NCBI RefSeq assembly: GCF_046630445.1
Contig: NC_092341.1
Span: forward strand, 34,823,501-34,887,500
Reading direction: 5' to 3'
DNA: 64,000 bases
From: Rutidosis leptorrhynchoides
Taxonomy: Eukaryota > Streptophyta > Magnoliopsida > Asterales > Asteraceae
Part shown: positions 46,118 to 55,718 of the stretch, in pieces
Numbering within the stretch: the first letter of the stretch is position 1
Layout: each line of letters begins with the position of its first letter
Program-made: the position numbers and the translations under genes
The notes under the pieces: generated by a model
The model's database searches: none
The model's input: only the letters and a program-made list of their open reading frames with translations
What the model was told of the DNA's origin: nothing

Positions 46118-46537
46118 ATTCTCCCCCTCCAGCCGAATCCACGAACATTCCAGTTATGTCTCTGCATAACTCCAACTTCTCTCGAGTCACCACCTTTGTT
46201 AACATATCCGCGGGATTCTCCTTTGTATGGATCTTCACTAGTCTCAACAGTTGTCGATCAATTACCTCGCGTATCCAATGATAGCGAATATCAATATGTT
46301 TTGTACCAGAATGGTACATGGAGTTCTTGCTCAAATCTATAGCACTTTGACTGTCACAATATACCTTGTACTCCTTTTGCTTGATTCCAAATTCTTGAAG
46401 ATAACGCTTTAACCACAACATTTCTTTTCCAGCTTCTGTGGCAGCAATATACTCTGCTTCAGTTGTGGATAATGCAACACACCTCTGTAGTCTTGACTGC
46501 CATGAAACAGCTCCCCCTGCAAAAGTGTAAATGAATC
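46118..46537 (-). pseudogene. Copia RNase H C-terminal half
   Basis: Segments STTEAEYIAA, YCDSQSAIDL, TKHIDIRYHWIRE and KENPADMLTK are the usual RNase H and pol end of Ty1/copia. The frame is open but lacks the start and the first catalytic part. It belongs to a different copia family from 39536-43481. Confidence 0.85.
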
Positions 46538-47549
46538 TGTGAAGACCCGTCCTAATCCATCCGGACGAAGTCCATATCGATTATAAATGATTCACAACAG
46601 TTGATTACATCGCGAGGTACTTGACCTCTATATGATACATTTTACAAGCATTGCATTCGTTTTTGAAAAGACAATCTTTCATTTCATTGAAAGTTGACTG
46701 CATGCATACCATTTTGTAATATATCTAACTATAATTGACTTAATAATAATCTTGATGAACTCAACGACTCGAATGCAACGTCTTTTGAAATATGTCATGA
46801 ATGACTCCAAGTAATATCTTTAAAATGAGCAATTGCACAGCGGAAGATTTCTTTCGTACCTGAGAATAAACATGCTTTAAAGTGTCAACCAAAAGGTTGG
46901 TGAGTTCATTAGTTTATCATAAATAATTATTTCATAATTTTAATAGACCACAAGATTTCATATTTACATTTCTCGTAAACATACGTCCCATGCATAGAGA
47001 CAAAAATATCATTCATATGAATTGAACACCTGGTAACCGACATTCACAATATGCATATAAGAATATCCTCATCATTCCGGAATCCTCCATCAGACATGAT
47101 ATAAATTTCGAAGTACTAAAGCATCCGGTACTTTGGATGGGGCTTGTTGAGCCCGATAGATCTATCTTTAGAGTTCGCGTCAATTAGGGTGTCTGTTCCC
47201 TAATTCTTAGATTACCAGACTAAATGAAAAGGGGCATATTCAATTTCGATAATTCAACCATATAATGTAGTTTCAATTACTTGTGTCTATTTCGTAAAAC
47301 AGTTATAAAAGCAGCGCATGTATTCTCAGTCCCAAAATATATATTGTGAAAGCATTTAAAAAGGGATTAATGAAACTCACACATATAAATATTGTAAAAC
47401 AGTTAATAAAGTATTTTCATGTATTCTCAGCCCAAAAACGTAAAGAGTAAAAGGGAGCAAATGAAAATCACAGTAATGTATTTTGTAGTAAAAATACATA
47501 TGACGATACTGAATAATGCAGGGTTGGCCTCAGATTCACGAACATTAAA

Positions 47550-47640
47550 GGCTCAAAATATAGTAAAATCGCCCAGGCCGGGACTCGAACCCGAGACCTC
47601 TTGCTCCCCCGTCAACTCCCTTAGCCACTGAACCATTTCT
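47550..47640 (-). mobile_element. tRNA-derived SINE head
   Basis: The minus strand has a perfect B box GGTTCGAGTCC (47581-47591) and an A box TGGTTCAGTGG (47625-47635), 33 bp apart. The T-arm stem can form, but there is no acceptor stem or anticodon arm, so it is not a working tRNA gene. Confidence 0.6.
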
Positions 47641-48610
47641 GTTTTTCTTAATATACTCTCGACCCAAAATCATTTAAATCGTATTATTCGTTTCCTGCAT
47701 CTACTTCTTCTTCAACATTTAATTCGGCCATAGCCATAATCCTTATAACTTTAAGTTTTGTTTTAGGTTTAGGAATTTCAAATGAAACATAAACAACCTG
47801 TATTGGTTAATTGATTTAACAGAAAGAACGATTTAAACAGCAGCACAGAACGCGAAGAACATAATTGAACTCAAACATTGATTTATTGATTAAGACGTTT
47901 TTAGACAAAGTTTATATCACTAATTGAGTTTCAAATCACCTCTAAAACGTTTCTGAATTATCAATTGAACCTGAATAATATCAGATTACACGAATTCGTT
48001 TGAATAAGAATGTTTGACTTTTTAACATCAAAACTTTGACTCGTGAATTGAGATTCAATATCGAAAACTAGAATTTGAAACTTTGCAGTTTGTTTGAATG
48101 AAAGATTTCTAACAAAATAGCATTATTACATTTTGAGATTTGTTTCAAATTCGAGGTTTTTAAAAAAAAATAAGCAAGCAGAGTGTCAACATTGTTCTTC
48201 GATTTTCTGTTTAAATTTCCCCAATTGAAATTTGTAAAAGATATTAAAAGTTGTTAGTTGATAATGAAAGGTCGTTTCTGTACTAAGTAGCACTTGAATT
48301 AAATCGAATTTTATGTACCTTCCACGACAGCAAGAATCATTCAGCAGAAAAAGAAATATTAAAAATAAATAAAGGGGATCGTGACATTCAACCAAATTTG
48401 GATTGTATCAAATAAGTCTTGATTCGTATAGACATATGGATGTAGCCAAGAAAATTAAGCAGTGTGATAGCAACAAGAAACTGAATCCAATTGGCCATCT
48501 GATTCTATACTTAACCGATATAAATAAATAAGATGATTTAATAATAATATTAATATTAATAATATTAATAATAATGATTATAATAATAATAACAAGTAAT
48601 AATACTAATT

Positions 48611-48614
<4 letters not shown>

Positions 48615-48662
<48 letters not shown>
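48615..48662. repeat. (TA)n microsatellite
   Basis: About 24 uninterrupted AT units inside the LTR, in a wider region of TAA-rich simple sequence. Confidence 0.95.
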
Positions 48663-48664
<2 letters not shown>

Positions 48665-49510
48665 ACTGCATATATGTATCTTTATAAAAGTTGCAAAATT
48701 TGTAAATTTAATAAGTAATAATATATTAATACTATTAATAATAATAATATTATTGGTAAAAGAATTAGTAATAATAAATAATAATTTATAATATGATGAT
48801 ACTAATATTACGAAAATTTTAATAATATTAATAATAATAATCAATCAATAATAGTAATTCTCAATGATAAAAATATTAATATTAGTTAATAATACTAATA
48901 TTATTCATATTAGTTATAATTATAATTTTTACTATTAGTTATAATAATAATGATATTAATAATAGTAATAATAATATTAGTAATAATCAAATGTGTTAAA
49001 TTTCATATATATAACATTATTAATAATACTTATATTAATATTATTGATAATGAAAGTAATAATATCAATATAATATCTATATTTTAATTTGTTATTAATT
49101 TATTAATAATTATGTAATATTATACAATACATTTTATGATAACTTTTATTGTATGTTTATTATTTATACATTTTATATATATTACATAATAATAGAATTT
49201 ATATATATATATCTATGTATAGCTTCATTTTTTTAATAACAACTTTTTATCTTGTTAATTATTTTATATAACTAACTTAATTGATTAAGTTAATTTTATT
49301 AATTCAAATTATTACATATACATATATTTATATTTATACATATTTGTTTACACACAATTGTTCGTGAATCGTCTGGAATAGTTAAAGGTCAAATGCATAT
49401 ATGAACACAGTTCAAAGTTTTCAAGACTTAACATTACAGACTTTGCTTATCGTGTCAAGATCATATAAGATTCAAGTTTAAATTTGGTCGGAAATTCCCG
49501 GGTCATCACA

Positions 49511-49950
49511 GTACCTACCCGTTAAATAAATTTCGTCCCGAAATTTGAGTGAGGTCGTCATGGCTAATAATAAATATGTTTCCCTGACGAATATGAGCTG
49601 ATAAATAGAGTTTTATCATTATTGAATAATACAGATAAAATAATTCGATTACTCGAAGCGCACGAGTGAAATTATCACAAAATAGTGAAATGAATAAATG
49701 AAGTTTCGTTTTAACTTCTGACGTTGCCTAGGTTGAATTCCGGAATTCAAGGGATTTCGAGAAAATCTTCGAAATCTAAAAGATTTGATTCTTCGGCGGG
49801 TAAGGAAATTAAGATCTCTATAATTAAATACGGTGATCTGTCTCGATTCCTCTGTCTGATATTTACATTATAAATTAAGCTCTTCCGTTCCATTATTCTC
49901 ACCATTCCCATACTCTCTTCCTTAGTTCATACATCCAAAAGATTGTGAAA
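49511..49950 (-). other. Start of the second Tekay-like interior
   Basis: Carries the pre-LTR tail on the minus strand. On the + strand, a TATAAATTAAG sequence near 49869 and a pyrimidine-rich stretch precede the small ORF at 49951. Confidence 0.5.
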
Positions 49951-50124
49951 ATGCTTAATCCAGTTCTAATCCTTGTTCTTATCCTTACTATCGTAACAAT
50001 CATTCTCCTTTTCCAACTTCCACCCGAGGAATCTGCTTACTTCTACTTTGCTCTTGGGGTTATAGTGCTTTTAATTCTCTCATGTCTTTATGTTGCGATA
50101 AACATTGATATACACGGTTTGTAA
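49951..50124 (+). CDS. 57-residue two-helix membrane ORF, antisense within a gypsy element
   Basis: ATG at 49951, stop at 50122-50124. Residues 4-21 form one hydrophobic segment of Leu, Ile and Val. A short polar turn with PPEES follows at about 24-28, then a second hydrophobic segment at about 30-50 and a short polar end. The layout is a helical hairpin. A TATA-like site about 80 bp upstream and a pyrimidine-rich leader fit a transcription unit, but AT-rich DNA often yields hydrophobic frames. I do not recognise a family. It may be a chance frame. Confidence 0.3.
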   Translation: MLNPVLILVLILTIVTIILLFQLPPEESAYFYFALGVIVLLILSCLYVAINIDIHGL

Positions 50125-50537
50125 TTTATGCGTTGTTATCGGGCTTTATATCTCTCCTTATATTTCAATGTCCCCCTTTCTGTTTCCTATAATCATTATC
50201 ATCCACAGTTAATACTCCCTCCTTTTTGCTGCGATTTATACTCCTATTTCTATTTCAGAGCTTTGTCCCTTCGTTTCTTCTTCTGGCGATTTGGAATCTC
50301 TTGTAATGGTCCAGAATTAGCAGATATAAGTTTCAGAATGAACATTATTAATGTTCTAAATAAGAAGGAACGTAATAGCACGATTTGATTTGTCAAATTA
50401 CCAGATTCACTGAGAATAGAACTATCAAGAATATACTTTCCTGATATGTTCGGAAGTTAAGCAGAATGACAGAGTTATGTAACATGGCACATGATGATGT
50501 TATGATCTGTGAATCATCTCGTCCCATTAGAAACTTA

Positions 50538-50607
50538 GCATGACTTACTGTAATATAATCACGTTGATCAAGTGTCATTATATTATACTAACTCATGCAT
50601 CAATTCC
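50538..50607. repeat. 70-bp conserved block shared with 30065-30134
   Basis: See the partner block; both contain TAATATAATCACG and GTCATTATATT without gaps between them. Confidence 0.6.
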
Positions 50608-50690
50608 CAACATTACTTCAATAACATTCATATTTTAAGCTCGAAAGTTTACAGAATATAGAAACTAACAATTTCTATATGATGTAATAC

Positions 50691-51330
50691 TGATAGCACG
50701 AAGAGATTAATGATTTTAGATAAGAATAGTTATAAAAATATCTCCAAAAATATGGAGGATATTTATAATGAAAGATACGATAATATCTCGGAATGTCTAA
50801 GATCAGAGGATGATAGAAACTATTGTCTGCAAGGGTTTAGAGCAAGGAGCAAGATATTCACTAAAGACTTTAGCAGACAATGAATCATTTGGATTCTTTG
50901 AAGTCAAACTTACTCTTTGTGATTTGTCCACAGCTTTCTTCATAGTTTCGCATAATCTGCTTTTCGGTACGAAATTTTCTATTGAATGTTTCCAATATAA
51001 TGATACACAGGAAGCACGAAGAGGTATATAATTTTGGACGAGAATATTTATGAAAATATCCTCAGAAATATCAAAGATATTGATGATGATATTTTGGAAT
51101 TTCTAAGTTCGATAGTTGATGAAGAAAGATTTTCCGCAAGATTTTAACATGACTTCAGAGCAAGATAATCTCTAAAGATTTCATCGGATTCAGAATTATC
51201 TGGATTCTTTGAATATAGTGTTTGGTCCTTGTATTTGTCCTTGGTCCCCTTCGTGGTTAGCTCAATCCGTTTTCCAGTTCCAACTTTTATGAGTTTTTCC
51301 AACATACTATTCTTTATCATCAAATTTCCG
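50691..51330. repeat. Diverged tandem duplication, period about 318 bp
   Basis: 50691-51008 and 51009-51330 share GCACGAAGAG, AATATC blocks, CTAAAGA..TTTC..CGA and GGATTCTTTGAA in the same order. The two units are perhaps 60-65 percent alike. They lie in the decayed gypsy interior. Confidence 0.5.
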
Positions 51331-52190
51331 ATGATTAAGGTCGTTTACAGTTGTCTACGATTTCTGTTGCTTCATTCAGCTTTTTCAACGTTCAGAGTAT
51401 TGATTTGTGACGGAGTGCTTTTCAGAATTTTAGAATGAGAGATCATAATTCTAAGAGATAAATGTCATACATATATCTGTTGATGTAGATATGATGTGAG
51501 TTTTCAAAGTACTGATTGCTGATTCCCGGTAATTGATATGGCAGTTCTCGTTACAAGATGCGGATGACTATATGATATGGTTTCAATGAATAAATATAAT
51601 GATTTGTCAAAGAGATTTAAGCCAAGAAGCAACGAGGTTGTTGGTACATCTGCTGGTAATATGGTGGAATATAAAAGAATTCTCCGGTATCAAAAGGGTA
51701 ATCGTATATATCAGGATTATAGTAAGGCTACTTCGAATGAAATCAAAGTTGACTTGCTGGAGCTGTGACAAAATTGGCTACCTTGAAAAGGGATCGCAAA
51801 AATTATTTTTGCTAATAAATGCCAAAGGATCTGACGCGGCTACATGTTAAACTTTTACTCAGTTGCCGAGAGTTTCTCAGGTGTAATACTATATACATAA
51901 ATCTTTCCTTCCATAGGTAATGTGCAGTTGGTTCATCCTTTCGATTGAGGTATTTTCAAGAATCATGAAAGGTGTGAACGCAGAATGTAATCGTGAAGAT
52001 ACAACTGATGTTTAAGACGAAATCAAGTGGCAAACTTGAAGAATTGTTTAGTTTCATATGTTATAATCAATATTTTAATTCATTTTTAATTGTCCAATGA
52101 TGGCAGTCCACAGTCGATAGTCCACAATTAACAGTCCAATAATTCATATATATTTTAATATATAATATTTGAATTAATTAATACGTATCG
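51331..52190. other. Decayed gypsy interior
   Basis: No clear gene. On the + strand near 51755-51800 a CWSCDKIGYLEKGS segment resembles a degraded zinc knuckle, but in the opposite direction to the LTR, so I give it little weight. Confidence 0.35.
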
Positions 52191-53052
52191 TGACCCGTCT
52201 ACATGTCTCAGACTCGATCACAACTCAAAGTATATATATTATAATAGAATCAACCTCAACCCTGTATAGAGAACTCGATCATTACTGCATATAGAGTGTC
52301 TATGGTTATTCCAAATAATATATATAGATGCGTCGATATGATATGTCAAAACTTTGTATACGTGTCCCGATATTTAAAGTGCGTAAAATAAATAACAGAA
52401 ATTAAATGACATTAGTTAAAGTGCGTAAAGTAAATAACAGAAATTAAATGACAATAAATAAAATTGCGATAATTAAATTGCGATAAATAAACTACGATAA
52501 ATAAAATGTAATCAGTTAGCTAAGAACAGTTAGCGTGGATCCTTAACAAAATTTTTCATAGTTAATTTGTCTGTTTCTAACAAATTTTATTTTGTCAAAT
52601 GTTTTCTTCATTATGCCACTTGTTGGATTCTGATAGGTCAAAATCCAAATATGAAATTGAATGAAAAAAATAGTTATTCTGCGGTGAACGGATTCGTATA
52701 TCGGTAGATGTAAGTAGGATCGTAAATGACTGTTGAATCAGATTCGGAGAATATACAGTGTAACATATTAATGTGAAATCTAAATATTCCTCGGGTATTA
52801 CCTACCCGTTAAAATATTTTCATCATTAACAGTTTCTATGAAAGAATTTTTAATTACAATCTTTATGAAAATATATATACATATATATTTTCTTCAGATA
52901 TAATCACGAATTTAATGAGTTAATGTGATATTAATCTCATTTGATTTATCTTTAAAATAAGAATATATAATCTCTAAAACATTAGAGATTACATAATCGC
53001 CTTGTCGAACGAAGATAAATGATGTAGAACGATTCGTAGAACGATAATTATA
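52191..53052 (-). other. Non-coding part of an unclassified retroelement
   Basis: It contains GCGATAAATAAAATTGCGATAATTAA-type repeats (52380-52500) like those in the Athila LTR, and a second ACCTACCCGTTAAAAT block (about 52800) resembling the pre-LTR tail at 49511. No frame is supported. Confidence 0.4.
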
Positions 53053-53576
53053 CTCGAGGTACTGAATGAGATGTTGAGGCATGGATTGTTGATGGTACTG
53101 GTACTGTTACTGATGGTACTGTTGGTGCCGGTGATGTTGCTGAAGCTGGTACATTTTGCACCATATTTTCCAAGGCTACAACTTAGGCGCGAAGCTCGTT
53201 GACTTATTACTCCGGGATGATTGTTGGTAGGAACGAGCGAATGAATAAGGTTTTGAATCTGACTTGTGATATAGTCGTGGCGAGATACTCCGGAAATGAG
53301 AGAGAAAATGGTGTTATGAACAGGTTCGCCGGTAAGTGCTTCAGGTTCTTCACCAAGAGTGCATGTTGGTGAGTGGAAAGGATCGCCTTCTTCTCGTCTC
53401 CATTGATTTAGTCGACTACGAAATCATTAGATGAATTGGGGATGGCTGATTGGTTGATTCATTCTGGTGACACTGCTTTCGGAGCTTGAGTGAAACTCTA
53501 GGTTGGAATAGCTGTCGGAATAACTATCGGAATAGTTATCGGAATCTAAGGGACTCGAACTGGTTGAGGGACTCAT
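53053..53576 (-). pseudogene. Decayed Gag-like N-terminal frame of an unclassified retroelement
   Basis: From ATG at 53576 the minus strand encodes a Ser/Asp/Tyr-rich start, then two adjacent stops at about 53423-53428, then an open stretch with EEGDPFHSP and LGEEPEALTGEPVHNTIFSLISGVSRHDY. The style resembles N-terminal frames of non-autonomous LTR elements. No zinc knuckle or enzyme domain is found, so the identity is tentative. Confidence 0.35.
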
Positions 53577-53760
53577 CTCGTACGATCAGATGAAGGATTT
53601 TAGATAAGTAATAGAATAGGATGTAGATTAGTACCCTGCAATACATAATTTACATATGCATATATAATACTAAAATCCCATAAGTTACGGAGGAATCTAT
53701 GGAAGTTGTCAGGCAAGGATAACAATAACAGATACGTTAAGATATGAATTAGTAGATACG
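53577..53760. other. Short non-coding stretch before the Athila LTR
   Basis: AT-rich, no feature seen; its last bases are the flank of the minus-strand Athila LTR. Confidence 0.4.
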
Positions 53761-55704
53761 TGATGTGCAGCGGGGTGTATATAAAATAGTTTTAAATTTT
53801 TAGTGCGAAATACTATTAAATACGATACAATTTTACACAAGATATTTATTTATTTATAGAATGGATATACTTAAACCTTGCTACAACACTTATAGGCAGT
53901 GTACCTAATCGTACAGTAGTGTAGTTTTTAGTAAGTCCGGTTCGTTCCACAGGGAATCTTTTTTAAACAAAGCTCAACGCTATATTAATTTACTTTTATA
54001 AAAATACAAACATATATATAAGTAATATTATTATTATAAAGGGGGGTTTTTACCGTTTAATGACCGGTTTGTCGATTTTAAAACTTTAGTCGCAGTTAAA
54101 ACCTAATGTAAAATATTAAATAAATAAAAGACTTAATTTAAAGCGTAAAATAAATAACGATAATGAAATTGCGACTAATAAAAGTGCGATAAAATAAACT
54201 TGCGATAATTAAAAAGGACGATACTTAAAAGTGCAATTAAATAACAATAAATAAAAGTGCGATAATTAGAAGTGCAATTAAATATAAAATAAAGGAAATT
54301 AAATATGAAATAAAAGAATTATGCTTATTTAAACTTCCGTAATCATGATGTTTGACGTGTTGATTTTAGTTTTATGCCCATGGGTTAATTGTCCTTTGTC
54401 CTGGATTATTTAATATGTCCGTCTGGTTTTTGTCCATAACAGTCCATCAGTCATAAATATAAAGTGCGAGTGTCCTCGTCAAATTATTCTTATACCCGAA
54501 GTTAAATATTCCAACTAATTGGGGATTCGAATTGTAACAAGGTTTTAATACTTTGTTTAATGAATACACCAGGTTATCGACTGCGTGTAAACCAAGGTTT
54601 TACTACTTTGTTAACAATTACACCAATTACCCTTGAATGTAATTCACCCCTGTTTCAACAAGTTTATTAACTATTAATCCATTTCCGTGTCCGGTTAAAT
54701 GAACGATTATTCGTACATATAAATACCCCGCCCATCGTGTCCGATTGAGTGTATATGGTAATTTATAGGGACGCCCAATTGTAAATCTTTATATTAACAT
54801 TAACAAACTATCATTTAGTTAAACAAATATAAAGCCCATTAATAGCCCATAGTCTAATTTCCACAAGTGTCGTTCTTTTGTCCAAACCCCAATTATGGTA
54901 CAAAGCCCAATTACCCAATTTTAGTAATTAGCCCAACATCATGATTACTTCGTTTTAAATAAGCATAATAATAACTTAGCTACGAGACATTAATATAAAA
55001 AGGTTGAACATAACTTACAATGATTAAAAATAGCGTAGCGTTACACGGACAGAATTTCAACTTATACACTCAAAACATTCTCTATCATAATCTTATTATT
55101 ATTATAATTTAAGATTAAAATTAAAATTATTATTATAATATTTATATTAATATTACGATAGAGAAAGATATAAGAAAAGAAAAAGATGTAAAAGGTGTGT
55201 TCCAATTCATCGAATTACATGCCTTTTATAGGCAAAATATAAATTTGAATTTTCATTTATGACCCCTGAACTATGCTCAATTAACAACTTTTTATTATTT
55301 AATATTATTCTTATTATGAATTATTTAAATATTATATTATATTCTTGTGCATAGTTGACTTGTACTTTCAGCTCCGTTGCGTCGAGCGTTGAGAGTTGAC
55401 TCATGTCCCGGTTCCGGATTTTCGAACGTCCTTTCGTACAATTTTATATCGTGTACTTTGCGTTTTGTAACTTGTACTCTTGTCATTTTTAGACGTTCCT
55501 CATCAATAATTTGAACCTTTTTGATTGTATCTTGTACTTTTGAGCTTTTTGGACCTTTCCGTCTTCAATTCGTCGAATCTGCCTTTTGTCTTCACCTTTT
55601 ATTATTTAAACGAATATCACTTGTAAATAGAACAATTGCAACTAAAATCTTGTTTTTCTTGAGGAATAATGCTATGAAATATGTGTTCATTTTTAGCATT
55701 ATCA
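53761..55704 (-). repeat. Athila 3' LTR (minus strand)
   Basis: The minus-strand start TGATAATGCTAAAAATGAAC matches the + strand LTR. The first 400 bp are close to 90 percent alike, but the part around the promoter (minus-strand CCTATAAAAGGCATG near 55225) is unrelated and has no ATGCGATCGCAT. The far end (CATCA) is estimated. ATTATCGCA-type repeats lie at about 54120-54290. Confidence 0.8.
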
Positions 55705-55718
55705 ATATTCCCACACTT
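55705..55718 (-). other. Polypurine tract of the minus-strand Athila
   Basis: The minus strand reads AAGTGTGGGAATAT immediately before the LTR, as at 19187. Confidence 0.7.

Larger units (their letters stand above)
45749..46537 (-). mobile_element. Ty1/copia 3' end, truncated by the next LTR
   Basis: Minus-strand order: end of RNase H, polypurine tract GGAGGGGGAGAATTG, LTR. Everything upstream of the middle of RNase H is cut off at 46538, where a gypsy LTR begins. Confidence 0.8.
46538..49510 (-). repeat. Second Tekay-like LTR (3' LTR, minus strand)
   Basis: On the minus strand it starts TGTGATGACCCGG, right after a CGGGACGAAATTTATTTAAC tail, and ends GGGTCTTCACA. Length about 2.97 kb, like the other Tekay-like LTR, though the sequence is of another family. 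It holds a SINE-like tRNA head and a long AT-rich section (48500-49350). The partner LTR was not found in the window. Confidence 0.7.

Noticed and set aside
47550..47640. Possible tRNA gene
   Set aside because: A and B boxes are present but there is no acceptor stem or anticodon arm; fits a SINE head better.
48605..48844. 79-codon minus-strand frame with an Ile-Tyr run
   Set aside because: Produced by the (TA)n microsatellite.
51577..51850. Overlapping + strand frames with a zinc-knuckle-like CWSCDKIGY segment
   Set aside because: Two ligands are lost and the direction is opposite to the LTR; too weak to call as gag.
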